Below are positions 8,708-19,476 of a DNA stretch of 64,000 bases, piece by piece. Under the pieces are notes generated by a model, which made no database searches, was not told the DNA's origin, and worked only from the letters and a program-made list of their open reading frames with translations. Origin of the DNA: Chitinophagales bacterium (GTDB lineage Bacteria > Bacteroidota > Bacteroidia > Chitinophagales > UBA10324). The stretch spans positions 1-64,000 of the forward strand of contig JANWXQ010000065.1 in NCBI GenBank assembly GCA_025057275.1. Direction: 5' to 3'. A program made the translations under genes and the position numbers. How positions within the stretch are numbered: the stretch's first letter is position 1; every line of letters starts with the position of its first letter.

Positions 8708-10552
8708 TTAATTGATCGGATCACCGCGCAAACTGCGGAAGCGTTTTCGGGCTTCCACGGTGTAAATACTGCCTTTATGCCGCGTAAGCAACTGTTTGTA
8801 CAGTTCCATGGCTTTGTTCGTATCGCCCAGGTACCGTTCATATACTTCTGCCAGGCGAAACAGGGCATCGTCGGCCAGCAGGTCGTAGGAATAGGATTCA
8901 TCCACTTGCCGGAATGCATCGGCGGCCTGCTCGTAATTGCGGCGCGCCAGGTGTATTTTCCCTTTTTCCATCAACACATCATCCATCAGACTGTGATGCG
9001 GATAGAAGAGTTGCAAACTGTCCAGGATCTGCAGGGCTTCATCAAAGCGGCGCTGATAGGCCATCAGGTCGGCACGGGCAAACAGCTTCATGGGCTGGGT
9101 GGTGGTGTCCAACCCCAGGTTATCGGTTATAAACACCGACAAGGCCAGGGCATCGTTGGCCACCAGCTCGCTGGTGGCGCTTTTGAGAACATTAAGCTGG
9201 GCCTGTGCCCATTCAAAATCGCCCATGTAAAAACTGAGTCGTGCATTCTTGTAGCGGGCTTCCTCACCGAGGGGCTCGTCCTTGAACTCTTTATCCACCT
9301 GGCCATAAAGAATCATGGCCTCCCACATTTCGTTACTGATCAACCAGCAATCCCCCAGATCGAGCTTGATGGTTCCCGCCAGTTTGCGATCAGAAGTAGG
9401 TATGGCCAGCGCTTCTTCCAGCAGGGCGATTGCCGAATCGTTCTGATGCAAAAATTTTAATTGAAACAAGGCATAGTCGCGCAGGACGGCCAGCGTGCGG
9501 TTGTTTTTTCCGAATTCCTGCAAATACTGCCGGTAACGGCCAGCCAGGTGCAGCAGGTCCTGTTGCGGAACCTGAGCGGCTACGGCCAGGCGCATTTTTT
9601 CGGTTTCTATTTCTGCGGCACGGGCAGCAGCATAGAATGGTCCTGAGGGACCTTTTTCCTGAATCAGATAACGATAGGCATTCAGGGCTACGTTGTAAGC
9701 GCCTTCATCGGCTGCTGAGCGGGCAAACTGCATGATGCGGCTGCCGTCTTCCCGGTTGCGGCGGTCCATAGCCTTGACCTGTTCAAAGGCTGCATCAAAT
9801 TGCCGTATCTGCAGAAAATACCAGATGAGCATCGTGCTGAGCATTTCATTGCCGGGATATTTCTGCAGCCGCCGGTACAGTTCGGCCTGAAACTGTTGCG
9901 CCACCGATGGCGTTTCCAGCAGCGGCTGCACCTGGCTCTGCACAAACTCCAGTCGTGAAGGATTGTATTGCAGAATGTCCAGATAGGCTTCTACGGCAGC
10001 AGCGGTATTGCCCTGCCTGCGGTGCAGGTTGGCCAGCTCAGGCAGAAACAGATCGGAATGATCGGCATGAAAAACCCGGCGTCCCTGTTCGTAGGTGCGT
10101 AAAGCATAGTCGTTGAGTCCGGCGTTTTGAAATCGCCCCGCCAGCCGGTTGATCTGCTGCATGTTGGGGGTGATGCGTTGCACAGCCAGATCGAACTGTT
10201 CCAAAGCCGACTTTTCCTGTTCACGCTGCCGGTACAAAAGACCGAGGTCCACCAGATAGGTCAGCTCCTGCGGATAACCTTTGATCTGCTTTTTGATGAC
10301 GCGTTCCGCTTCGTTGTACTGCTTCAGCTCCTGCAGGCACTTCAGGTAATTCTGATAGAAAGTTTGACTGGCAGGCTGTTTGTTCCACAGTTTCTCGTAT
10401 AAAACTACTGCTTTGTCATATTCCCCCTGGCGCATGTACTGTTCTGCCAGTTGAAAATCGGTTTGTGCTGCGGCATTAAACGAACCCAGCAGCAGCAAAA
10501 TCGGCAGGCAGCGCAACACGGACATAAGGCAACAACGAGTGAACCATTCCAA
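8708..10552 (-). CDS. TPR repeat protein, secreted or periplasmic
   Basis: Signal peptide and many TPR units (AEQYMRQGEYDKAVVLYEKLW, LDSLQLFYPHHSLMDDVLMEKGKIHLARRNYEQAADAF). Confidence 0.85.
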   Translation of the reverse strand: MEWFTRCCLMSVLRCLPILLLLGSFNAAAQTDFQLAEQYMRQGEYDKAVVLYEKLWNKQPASQTFYQNYLKCLQELKQYNEAERVIKKQIKGYPQELTYLVDLGLLYRQREQEKSALEQFDLAVQRITPNMQQINRLAGRFQNAGLNDYALRTYEQGRRVFHADHSDLFLPELANLHRRQGNTAAAVEAYLDILQYNPSRLEFVQSQVQPLLETPSVAQQFQAELYRRLQKYPGNEMLSTMLIWYFLQIRQFDAAFEQVKAMDRRNREDGSRIMQFARSAADEGAYNVALNAYRYLIQEKGPSGPFYAAARAAEIETEKMRLAVAAQVPQQDLLHLAGRYRQYLQEFGKNNRTLAVLRDYALFQLKFLHQNDSAIALLEEALAIPTSDRKLAGTIKLDLGDCWLISNEMWEAMILYGQVDKEFKDEPLGEEARYKNARLSFYMGDFEWAQAQLNVLKSATSELVANDALALSVFITDNLGLDTTTQPMKLFARADLMAYQRRFDEALQILDSLQLFYPHHSLMDDVLMEKGKIHLARRNYEQAADAFRQVDESYSYDLLADDALFRLAEVYERYLGDTNKAMELYKQLLTRHKGSIYTVEARKRFRSLRGDPIN

Positions 10553-10576
10553 AATTACATGCGCGCCTCCATTGGG

Positions 10577-10975
10577 CTATTGCAGTCCCGTACGCATCTG
10601 CACGGGCCGCCACAACGTGAGCAGATATCCCAGCGCCGCTCCGGCTGCATTGGCCAACATGTCAGGCAGTTCATGCGTCCGGTAACGGGTCAGCACCGGC
10701 TGGAGGATTTCTATGATCAGTCCCACCGCCGCGCAGGCAGCCACCAACAACCACGCTGTTTGTTGCGACGGGCGCCGGCGTTCCCTACGCTGATAACCCC
10801 ACAGCAACAGAAACGTCAGCACGCTGTACATAAACAAATGGATCACCTTATCCAGATACAGTCGTTCAAAAAATCCCTGCTGGGGCCACCCGCTCAGCGG
10901 CGAAAAGCTCAAGTAGAGCACCAGCGTCATCCAGGCGGCAAAGGGAAGAAACCAGGCAGCGCCGGAGAACTTCAC
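10577..10975 (-). CDS. VanZ-like membrane protein
   Basis: Four hydrophobic segments; [41 protein letters not shown]. Confidence 0.8.
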   Translation of the reverse strand: MKFSGAAWFLPFAAWMTLVLYLSFSPLSGWPQQGFFERLYLDKVIHLFMYSVLTFLLLWGYQRRERRRPSQQTAWLLVAACAAVGLIIEILQPVLTRYRTHELPDMLANAAGAALGYLLTLWRPVQMRTGLQ

Positions 10976-11355
10976 GAATCGCCGATTAAAGCCCGGTAAT
11001 CAGCCGCCGACAACAATCCCTCTGTGACGGGGCTGCCATCAAGCTGAATTTTAATCATCCATCCTTTTCCGTACGGATCCTGATTCACCAGTTCAGGATG
11101 TTGCGCCAGTTGCTCGTTGACCTCGCTGATGGTTCCGTCCAAAGGCAGAAATAGGTCTGACACGGTCTTCACCGCTTCCACCGTTCCAAACACCGCTTCC
11201 CGTTTAAGCGTCTGACCGACGGTGGGAATGTCTACGTACACAATGTCCCCCAGTTCCCTTTGCGCAAAATCGGTAATGCCCACATAGGCCTCGTTGCCGT
11301 TAAGCCGGACCCATTCGTGATCCTTGGTATAAAGCAGATCTTCAGGAAACGTCAT
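10972..11355 (-). CDS. gcvH: Glycine cleavage system H protein
   Basis: [61 protein letters not shown]. Confidence 0.95.
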   Translation of the reverse strand: MTFPEDLLYTKDHEWVRLNGNEAYVGITDFAQRELGDIVYVDIPTVGQTLKREAVFGTVEAVKTVSDLFLPLDGTISEVNEQLAQHPELVNQDPYGKGWMIKIQLDGSPVTEGLLSAADYRALIGDS

Positions 11356-11450
11356 GCCAAAAGTTTGGGTTCAAACCTAACAGAATTTTTATCAGCGTGT
11401 GCGTTGCGGCGGGAGCTCCAATCCAAAGCTATAGGAAGCTCTACCGTCCG

Positions 11451-11609
11451 TCAGCGATGCACCAGCCGGCGAAGGCCGGCAGCCAACAGGCCGATGCCGA
11501 TGCCCAAAAACAGCCACGGAAAGAAACTACCCGTAATCAGACCGATGATCACACCCACCGACCCTGCAGCGCTGAACAGCACCAGCGGATGCAGGACAAT
11601 ACGGCGCAT
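11451..11609 (-). CDS. Small two-helix membrane protein, unknown function
   Basis: MRRIVLHPLVLFSAAGSVGVIIGLITGSFFPWLFLGIGIGLLAAGLRRLVHR; trimmed start avoids overlap with the QueD-family gene. Confidence 0.5.
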   Translation of the reverse strand: MRRIVLHPLVLFSAAGSVGVIIGLITGSFFPWLFLGIGIGLLAAGLRRLVHR

Positions 11610-11669
11610 GCCGGCAAAATTATTCAGGCCCGGCAAGCCCTTCCGATATTTGCCTAACCACTGCCTGCC

Positions 11670-12077
11670 ATGCGCACCACCATTGTACGCCGTGCACAAT
11701 TCAACGCCGCTCACCGCGTGTTTCGCAAGGATTGGAGTGATGAGAAAAACCGCGAGGTGTTCGGACCGTGCAGCAATCCGCTATACCACGGCCATAACTA
11801 CATTCTGGAAGTGCGCGTTACCGGTCTGGTTCAGCCCGAAACCGGATATGTCATGGATCTGCGCCACCTGAAACAGATTATTGAAGAACAGGTGATCCGT
11901 CCCTTTGACCACCGCAATCTGAATCTGGACACTGAAGAATTCCGCGAACTAAACCCCACGGCGGAAAACATTGCCCGCATCATCTACGAAAAAATCCGCA
12001 GCAAACTACCGGAAGATCTGGAGCTCTGCATCCGCCTGTCGGAAACGGAAAACAATTTTGTGGAATATCCGGCCTGA
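11670..12077 (+). CDS. queD: 6-pyruvoyl-tetrahydropterin synthase / 6-carboxytetrahydropterin synthase family protein
   Basis: FNAAHRV, CSNPLYHGHNYILEVRVTG, GYVMDLRHLKQII, FDHRNLN, SETENNFVEY. Confidence 0.85.
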   Translation: MRTTIVRRAQFNAAHRVFRKDWSDEKNREVFGPCSNPLYHGHNYILEVRVTGLVQPETGYVMDLRHLKQIIEEQVIRPFDHRNLNLDTEEFRELNPTAENIARIIYEKIRSKLPEDLELCIRLSETENNFVEYPA

Positions 12078-12085
12078 CCGGCTGC

Positions 12086-15000
12086 CTACTGACCCAGGGA
12101 GAAGCGCAGCGTAACGCCGCCGGCCGTGTAGCGGATGGGATACGATGCAGAAATGCGCGGATTGGTAATGCGCTTGTCAAAGAACACGCGCACGTTGAGC
12201 CGGTTGTTGACCGTGTAGTCGGCAGAGGGAGAAATGGTAATCGTTTGCACGCCGGCCGTGGGCTGCGAGGCTACCGGTTCATCCAGCCGCTGGCTGTAAG
12301 TAACGTTATCGGTAACCGAGGTGTTGAACTGAAAGTTCACGTCGTTTTTCAGGAACTTGCGCTTGCCATCCACTTTCCAGGGCAACGGCACGTTGCGGAA
12401 TTTGTAGCCAATGCCCAGGCTGATTTCTTCGTTGCGGCTTTCGGCCAACTGAAAATCCAGAAAGCTGAAAGCCAGATTGCGCGATTTCTTGTATTCCACC
12501 TTGGTGCTTAACGAATTTTTCCAGGTCATGTCGATGCCGATCAGCGGGCTGAATTGTTCGGAAATAACTACAGAAGGAATGTTGTAGAACGGCACAAAGT
12601 TCAGGGAGTTGGGGTCCAGATATGAAGGCAGGATCAGGTCGTCGCCGGCATCGCCACGGAATAAGAGCGACTGGTTAAAGGAAGACATAGCCAGCGTGCT
12701 TGTGTAGCCATGAGAGATGTTAACGTTGTTCCAGATTTTCTTGGCCCAGGGCAGCTTGGTCAAGCCGTTGTAGGTGATGCGCCAGTTGGGGCGGGGCAGC
12801 TCCCTGAACGGCAACCCCAGGCCTATGGTGCGCGGATCCTTTCCGGTGTAAGCAGCCAGGAAAGCCGGCAGCAGCACGTCGGGTGAATACGGGCCATACC
12901 CTTTGTAGTAGGTGCCCTGCACGGTGTCGTTGCCGAACGGTTCAAAGTTGGAATTCGGATTGATGGCCGTCAGCCGTTCGGAAATGATTTGCCGGTAGTC
13001 CTGAAAATTGAGGAAGGTGGCCGAAAAGGTGTTTGGCCTTACGCGAACAAATGTGGTTTTGATGGGCAGATACGACATGGTAAACGTTCCCGATTGCATG
13101 CGGCTGAGGTGGGCAAAACCGGCGCCGGCAGCAGGCACCTTAAAGTATTCCGACAGGTTGTCGCCACGTGTTTTGTTAAAATTCACATCTACCAGAACAT
13201 CCTTGAAGGGCTCTGCCGTCAGCTTCATGGTCAGCTGACGTTGCCGGGTTTGGAGGAACTGATAGTTCAGGGCGGTGTCAGCCGAGATCCAGCCGCGTTG
13301 GGCTGCGCGGTTCAGCCAGTTGCTGTCGGGTTGATAGCCGAAGGCAAAGGGCCAGCCCGGAGCACCTAAGGCCAGATCCTGCCCTACCAGCCGCGGGCGG
13401 GGCAGAAAGCCCGGAAGCAGTGTGGTGCGGTTATCGCCGTAACTTATATTAAATTTTTTTACCATCATGACCATACGAATAACCACCTTCTCCGGTCCGA
13501 TGGGCTTTTGATCCGGCTTTTTGGCCCCGCTCTTGGCATCGTCCTTCTTTTCCTCCTGAGCAGGAGTTTCCTTACCCCGATCCCCTTTACCTGCGTCGGT
13601 TCGTGGCTTTTGCTGAGGGGCATTGGTGTCGTACCGCTTCAGGAACTTGGATTTGGCATACAGATTTCTCAGGTTGAAGTCGCTGTTGAGTGACAGGTTT
13701 TGCCCGTTGTTGATGGTATGTCCTAACGGGGTGATGACCATTTTCTGCGTTGCCGGGTCAATGATCATGGGCCCGGTCAGCCAGCCGAAGGTGCTGCCGT
13801 AGCGGGCGGTGTTCTGGGTCCAGTCCAACAGGGGAATTTTATTCAAAGGCAAGGTGTAGGCTGCATTGGCTGCATGGTTGTAGTTGGTGGTGCGGCCCAG
13901 ACGCATGATGTTGCGCCAGACGGAGTCCTTTTTTTCGGGAGAATCCAGGCGCCCTTCGGGCTCGTCAATGCGGGTGCGTGTAGTGGCGTTGAAGTCCACA
14001 TTAAGCCCTTTGCTGATTTCGTATTTGAATCCGCCAAGCCGGTCCCAGGTCCAGAACTTGTTGTAGGTGGGAATAATTTTTTCGGTTTCATCCAGGGGTC
14101 GCAACATCAGTTCGCCGAACTGCCGGTCCATGACGGTGCGGAAATTCAGATTGGTGGGCAGGAAGTTGAAGTTGATGTCGCGGATGATCTTCAGGTATTT
14201 GGATTTGGCAGGAACAGCTTTCTGCAGCGGTGTCAGGAAGCGGGCTTTGCCCGGAAACTGATAACCCAGCTCGGCGCGGTGGTTGCGCAGCAGATTAGAG
14301 GCTATGATCGGGGTGCGGCCAAAGGTTCGGGTGTAAGCGTACGTTACGTTCCAGTTCTGCGGCGAGTAAATTTTCTGCTTGGTGTTTTTGGATTGAGGCT
14401 GCAGCCGCACATTGGTGAAGTTGATGCTGCCGATGGAGGTATAGGTTTGTGCAGCCTTACGCGCTTCGCTGCGCTGCTGTCCGTTTTCAATAAGCCGCAG
14501 TTTGTCTTCCAGTAAAATATCCTGATCGTACGGGTCGTATTGCGGGGTGCTGATGGATTTGGAGATGCCGGCAAAGAAGGGCAGCCGGAGTCCGATTTTT
14601 TCAGGGGCCAGCTTACCCAGCTCAATGGTGGTTCCCAGATCGTAGGCGAAAAAGTTGTCGCGGTAACGTTCGTTGAGCTTTTGCTGCAATTGCCCGAAGC
14701 CGATGGAGTGATAGGAAGTGGACAGGGCCACATTGCCCAGGTCGGCCAGACGGATTTCTGCGCGGGCCAGCGCTGCATTTCCGCCATCTTCATTAAAGCC
14801 GGTTAAGCGAAACTCATCGAACCACACTTCGGCGCATTTGGGCTGGCCGTCATCATCTACCGAACCATCTTTGGGATTGCGCACCCCCAGCATGGCCGTC
14901 ACCACATTTCCCAGATCGGGATTACCCATCACCGTAATGCGGCCGCCATTGGGCAGATCCACCGTATAGGGTTGGTTGACCGGCCAACTCTGCTGGTTGC

Positions 15001-18000
15001 GGGTGCTTTTTATGGCTACCAGATCCCGCAACACTATGTGAATGTTGTTTTCGTCAGGCCACACCTTTCGCTGCTCCGTGGGGCTGTTGGGATTGTAGGA
15101 ACCGGGTGGCGTTACCACCAGCGGAATGGCGTATTCGTAGTAGTTGTTGGTGAAATCGGAACCCAACCGGACAAAGGCCCACAGGTCGCCGTAGTTGAGC
15201 GTGCCTTGTCCTTCTATGGCCTCGGCATGAACAAAAACCTTGACGTTATGGTACTGCCTCAGATCCAGGTTGATGTTTTTGTACACGGCCCGCGCATCGC
15301 CATTGCGCAAATGGCAGACCTGCAGGGACAACGATTGCTCGTTCTGGAATTGCGTGCCCAACTGGCCAACGATCTGCTCACGCAAGATGCCGGGCGGCAT
15401 CACATAGTTCACCGGCGCGCGGGTGGAGTTTTCCTCCAGACTAACGCTGGTCACGTTAAACGTGGTTACGTCGCTGTTGTCGCCGGGCAGGTATTCACCG
15501 GGTGATTCCAGCGAGTACAGGTATTTGCGCCACTGGTTGCGTACCAGCTCCATGCGGGCAAAGCGCAGGATGACGGTGGTATCAAAATCCGTCAGATACA
15601 TGCGCACAAACCGAATGGACTTAAAATCCTGGATGCTGCCTACCTTATTGGAAAATTCGCTAATGGGAATTTTGATCTGAATCCATCGGGCGATTCCCGG
15701 ACTGAATCCGTTGCGGTCGGGCGGCACCTGATACTCGCGCACATCGGTCACGAAACGGTCGCCCACGATCATGTTGGGCCGCAGCCGGATCTGGTATTGA
15801 AAAAACTCCTCGTTTTCGGTGATGGTGTTGTCGCGGTTGAGGTCTTCCGATTCGGGCGCATTGGTAGCAGCCTGCGAGATAATGGCTGTGGCCGATGACA
15901 CCGGAGAGTTGCCTTCCGGATTGTTGAACCGGTTGTAGCGGTCCAGAATGCCGACGGTAGCCGGATAGCCATCGTCGTAGTAACGGTAGTCGTCGGCAGC
16001 GGGATCAGCCAGGGCTGCCTGATACAGGGGTGAATTCACGCCGTAGAGCTGAGCCAGGGCATCCAGATAGCGGGCATAAACCTGTTGTTCGCTGGAAGTG
16101 CCTGCCACCGTCGTTGTGCTGCGCACGCCATCGTAGCCTACATCCTGCCACTGACGGGCGTTGGGATCGGTGTCAAAGGCATTGGTAACAGGAGGTAGCT
16201 TCGGTGAAAAGCCCCACTGGGTTCGATTCATGATAGTGGTATCGCCGGAAGGAGACAACCCATTTTCATAGAAAAATTTTGAATCCTTAAGCAGATCTTC
16301 GGAAATGTTCCCCAGGTCAATAAAGAGATTTCCGCCTGTGCTGTTCTGGTCGTAAAGGAATGGGTCCAGGAGCCACAACTGGATGTATTCGATGTTGGCC
16401 TGCTCAAAGTCCGTCTGATCCAGGCTTCGCTGAATACCGGCCCAGCGTTTGCGCAGGTTAGCGGCCGAAGTGGTGTCAAAACCTATAGTGCCGTCGGGCA
16501 GAAGAATGAGGCCCGTAGTGTCAAAATTGTAGGGTCCGCGTTTGCGCGGTTCGTAGCGCAGGTCGAAGGTGTTTTCCCGCTGGTCAAACGGCGTGTTGGT
16601 TAAATCTTTCTCCGGAAAAATTTCGGTCTGCAACACTTCCCTGGAGTAAAAATTGCTTTGCTGCGCCGAATTGTTTTTGATGCCGTCGGGAGCCTGATTG
16701 CTCCAGAAAAACGGATCGATCTGGTACCAACTGAGCTTGGAACGGTTGAAACCGTACGACCAGTTGTTTACGCGAGTGGCCTCAGGAAACTGCGCTACCT
16801 GAGGTGTGCTGGCCAGCTTCCAGCTGATGAACGGAAACCGCAGGTCGTAGGAAGTTTGCGTTCCCTCAAAATCATCAATGTAGATGGTGCCTTCCGGGCC
16901 GATCACCCGCGAATGGCCGGGATCCAGCCTGGCGCCTTCCGCCGTTATGCTTAGCGAAGAACTGCCCGTGGTCTCTATCAGGGGCAGGGCATTCACCCAA
17001 CGCGTCAGAACGGGCAGCTCTTTCTGGTAGGTTCCATCCAAACCGTAAATGGCATTGCTGATCGGATCGTAACCGGCATTGAGTTTATTGGTGTACGGTC
17101 GTTCCCAGAGTTTCAGCAAAGTACCTCCTAATGACAGGTTGCGGTTGATGTAATAATCGAGCCGGGTGCCGAACAGGGTTTGGGTCTGAAAACTGAACAG
17201 ATCGGTGTTTTCAAACGATACGTTGATGGGAATTCCGGAATTGAGCAGGCTTTGATTGATGATGCGCACGCGGCCCAGATTGTAGTCCACGGTGTAATCC
17301 ACATTCTCGGTCAGCTTCTGTCCTCCGGCCGTTACTGAAACCGAGCCCTGAGGCACGTTAAATGCTCCCAGAAAAATTTCATTGCTGGTGCGTGACTTAT
17401 ATGTTCCCTTCAGCACATACCGGTTGAATTGCGGAAACTGCTCGGCTACGGTTTTGGTGGAATCGTACAACTGCTGATACACGTATTGCTGGGCCTGCAG
17501 CGGGTTAGAGAATTTGCTGCGCAGGTCCTTGCCAAATGGCTGAACGACGGGAAAAATCACTTTGCCGTTGGACGGGATGATGGTCAGGTTGGGAATGAAA
17601 TCAAAAACCCCATCGGGCTGCGGATCCAGGTTGTTGTTCAGACGGTCCAGCCCCAGCACGCTGATCAGGGGCTTGCCGCTGAGTTCGTCGGCAGGCAGAT
17701 AACGCTTTTCGCCTCCGCCCGGATCCAGATAATATATGTCCAGATAAAAATCTTCCGGGTTAATCTGAAACGCCCCCAACGAATAAACGTTTTTCATCAT
17801 CAGATTCCAGATAGGCAACTTGGGTCGGGTGCTGGTGCTTTTAAGCATCTTGACGAACAGCACCTTGGCCGAATCGGCATCAGGCGTTATATCGGTGCTG
17901 AATTCACCCACCTGATACAACCGGCCGTTTACGGTGTACTGGTAGGCCACGCCCAATACTTCATCGGGCTGCAATTGTTGGTTAAGCAACAGGTAGCCCA

Positions 18001-19372
18001 ACTGCGGTTCCAGCGTGTATTCATTGGGTGCCAGTTTGCGGGCATAGGTTTTTTCAAAATCCTGAAAAGGAAGAAACTGGTTTTCGGTCAGCGTCTGCAG
18101 CGAATAATCCAGCAAACGGGCCCGGCTCAGTGCAGGGTCCTGCGTCAACCGCTGATAGAGGTTGTTCGAATTCAGGTCGGGGCCATCAACAGGGGGATGA
18201 TAGCCATAAGGCAGCCTGTTCACCGGATTGCCCGCGCAGGTCAGCTGGTTGTAGGGCTGATATTCTCCCAGGTCAGCAAAGGCTACGATGTTGCGCACAT
18301 CGGTGGTAACGCCGGTCTTATTGGTAACCCATACCTCAATTCGGGTGATGCTCACCTGCGAATTGATGATCGGAATCTGGGCCATGGCGTTGTTGAATTC
18401 CTCATAGAAATACTGTCCGAGGAAAAAATTCCGGTTTTCATCGTACCGGTCGCAACTGATGCGAAAATTCTGCGTCTGCGCACCGCCTTCCAGCGTAATG
18501 CTTTGCGATTTGGACTGCTGCTGCGAAATCACCGACGTAACGGTAAGCCGGCCGAATTGCAGTTGGGTTTTGAGGCCAAACAGATTCTGACTGCCTGTGA
18601 TCAGCGAGCCCTTTAGGGGCAACGCCACATTGCCGGCTTCAATTTTGCGGATGATCTCATCCTGATAACCGGTGTATTCCAGCTTCACCTGATTTTCGAA
18701 ACTGAAGTTGGCGCCCGTATTGTAGTTGACGTTCATGCGCAGCTTGTCGCCGATTTTGGCCAGCACATTCATTTGAATTTGCATGTCAAAATCAAAGCCG
18801 CCCTGCCGCCGCTGGCGTTTGGTGAGCGTGGGATTAAGAATATTCTGATAGTTGCCGCCAAACGTCAGGTCAATATTGCCCTGCGGACGGATGTCTACCC
18901 GCGTGCCGCCGAAGATGCGATCTACCAGACGGTTGTTGACGTTGACCTCCGGCAAAATGCCCTGCTCGCTGAGCAGGGCGCTGGCATTGCTGCGCTTACG
19001 CCAATAGTCGCCTTCCTGCTTTTTGAATTCCAATTCCAGAAACTCCTCAAACGTCAGGTAGCTGGGGTTGCGAAAAAAATCGTTGCCGATGGTTTCGGTG
19101 AGCAGGTACTGACCGGTGAGCGGATCAAATTCTATCTGCTGCTCAATGGCTGACGGATCCTTCAGGTCAAAAGAATGGTTGTCCGGCGTGGTGTAGTAAT
19201 CGCTGTACCGGTCGTGAATCGGATAACGCAACTGCGGCCCCGGCGGAGAATCGGCCTGAACGCCGGGCGGTGCAGCCTGCGGGCCGGACCGGCTCACCGT
19301 CGCCGAAAGCACCGTGGCTGCAGCAAACGCTGCCAGCAGACTGCCAATGACGATGCCGTTGCTTCTGCTCAC
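12086..19372 (-). CDS. sprA: Cell-surface protein SprA, giant T9SS outer-membrane translocon component
   Basis: 2428 aa; SprA-like segments such as PEVNVNNRLVDRIFGGTRVDIRPQGNIDLTFG and GTIYIDDFEGTQTSYDLR; flanked by ruvA and malic enzyme upstream, gcvH and vanZ downstream, the conserved Bacteroidetes order. Confidence 0.95.
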   Translation of the reverse strand: MSRSNGIVIGSLLAAFAAATVLSATVSRSGPQAAPPGVQADSPPGPQLRYPIHDRYSDYYTTPDNHSFDLKDPSAIEQQIEFDPLTGQYLLTETIGNDFFRNPSYLTFEEFLELEFKKQEGDYWRKRSNASALLSEQGILPEVNVNNRLVDRIFGGTRVDIRPQGNIDLTFGGNYQNILNPTLTKRQRRQGGFDFDMQIQMNVLAKIGDKLRMNVNYNTGANFSFENQVKLEYTGYQDEIIRKIEAGNVALPLKGSLITGSQNLFGLKTQLQFGRLTVTSVISQQQSKSQSITLEGGAQTQNFRISCDRYDENRNFFLGQYFYEEFNNAMAQIPIINSQVSITRIEVWVTNKTGVTTDVRNIVAFADLGEYQPYNQLTCAGNPVNRLPYGYHPPVDGPDLNSNNLYQRLTQDPALSRARLLDYSLQTLTENQFLPFQDFEKTYARKLAPNEYTLEPQLGYLLLNQQLQPDEVLGVAYQYTVNGRLYQVGEFSTDITPDADSAKVLFVKMLKSTSTRPKLPIWNLMMKNVYSLGAFQINPEDFYLDIYYLDPGGGEKRYLPADELSGKPLISVLGLDRLNNNLDPQPDGVFDFIPNLTIIPSNGKVIFPVVQPFGKDLRSKFSNPLQAQQYVYQQLYDSTKTVAEQFPQFNRYVLKGTYKSRTSNEIFLGAFNVPQGSVSVTAGGQKLTENVDYTVDYNLGRVRIINQSLLNSGIPINVSFENTDLFSFQTQTLFGTRLDYYINRNLSLGGTLLKLWERPYTNKLNAGYDPISNAIYGLDGTYQKELPVLTRWVNALPLIETTGSSSLSITAEGARLDPGHSRVIGPEGTIYIDDFEGTQTSYDLRFPFISWKLASTPQVAQFPEATRVNNWSYGFNRSKLSWYQIDPFFWSNQAPDGIKNNSAQQSNFYSREVLQTEIFPEKDLTNTPFDQRENTFDLRYEPRKRGPYNFDTTGLILLPDGTIGFDTTSAANLRKRWAGIQRSLDQTDFEQANIEYIQLWLLDPFLYDQNSTGGNLFIDLGNISEDLLKDSKFFYENGLSPSGDTTIMNRTQWGFSPKLPPVTNAFDTDPNARQWQDVGYDGVRSTTTVAGTSSEQQVYARYLDALAQLYGVNSPLYQAALADPAADDYRYYDDGYPATVGILDRYNRFNNPEGNSPVSSATAIISQAATNAPESEDLNRDNTITENEEFFQYQIRLRPNMIVGDRFVTDVREYQVPPDRNGFSPGIARWIQIKIPISEFSNKVGSIQDFKSIRFVRMYLTDFDTTVILRFARMELVRNQWRKYLYSLESPGEYLPGDNSDVTTFNVTSVSLEENSTRAPVNYVMPPGILREQIVGQLGTQFQNEQSLSLQVCHLRNGDARAVYKNINLDLRQYHNVKVFVHAEAIEGQGTLNYGDLWAFVRLGSDFTNNYYEYAIPLVVTPPGSYNPNSPTEQRKVWPDENNIHIVLRDLVAIKSTRNQQSWPVNQPYTVDLPNGGRITVMGNPDLGNVVTAMLGVRNPKDGSVDDDGQPKCAEVWFDEFRLTGFNEDGGNAALARAEIRLADLGNVALSTSYHSIGFGQLQQKLNERYRDNFFAYDLGTTIELGKLAPEKIGLRLPFFAGISKSISTPQYDPYDQDILLEDKLRLIENGQQRSEARKAAQTYTSIGSINFTNVRLQPQSKNTKQKIYSPQNWNVTYAYTRTFGRTPIIASNLLRNHRAELGYQFPGKARFLTPLQKAVPAKSKYLKIIRDINFNFLPTNLNFRTVMDRQFGELMLRPLDETEKIIPTYNKFWTWDRLGGFKYEISKGLNVDFNATTRTRIDEPEGRLDSPEKKDSVWRNIMRLGRTTNYNHAANAAYTLPLNKIPLLDWTQNTARYGSTFGWLTGPMIIDPATQKMVITPLGHTINNGQNLSLNSDFNLRNLYAKSKFLKRYDTNAPQQKPRTDAGKGDRGKETPAQEEKKDDAKSGAKKPDQKPIGPEKVVIRMVMMVKKFNISYGDNRTTLLPGFLPRPRLVGQDLALGAPGWPFAFGYQPDSNWLNRAAQRGWISADTALNYQFLQTRQRQLTMKLTAEPFKDVLVDVNFNKTRGDNLSEYFKVPAAGAGFAHLSRMQSGTFTMSYLPIKTTFVRVRPNTFSATFLNFQDYRQIISERLTAINPNSNFEPFGNDTVQGTYYKGYGPYSPDVLLPAFLAAYTGKDPRTIGLGLPFRELPRPNWRITYNGLTKLPWAKKIWNNVNISHGYTSTLAMSSFNQSLLFRGDAGDDLILPSYLDPNSLNFVPFYNIPSVVISEQFSPLIGIDMTWKNSLSTKVEYKKSRNLAFSFLDFQLAESRNEEISLGIGYKFRNVPLPWKVDGKRKFLKNDVNFQFNTSVTDNVTYSQRLDEPVASQPTAGVQTITISPSADYTVNNRLNVRVFFDKRITNPRISASYPIRYTAGGVTLRFSLGQ

Positions 19373-19388
19373 CGCTTCAGATCGATTT

Positions 19389-19410
19389 GTATCTGTTTAT
19401 AAACAAATAC
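19389..19410. promoter_or_regulatory. 22-nt near-perfect palindrome upstream of sprA
   Basis: GTATcTGTTTATAAACAaATAC: perfect 12-bp core TGTTTATAAACA, one mismatch pair, then GTAT/ATAC; 17 nt from the GTG start. Confidence 0.5.
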
Positions 19411-19476
19411 CCTTCAAGAAAACGCCCACGCAACAGGCGATATTCTTTCCGGCAGAACATCTTGCATTTTTTCATA

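Noticed and set aside
17429-18616. 395-aa plus-strand ORF
   Set aside because: Antisense shadow of sprA; composition is typical of a reverse-strand reading of a coding gene.
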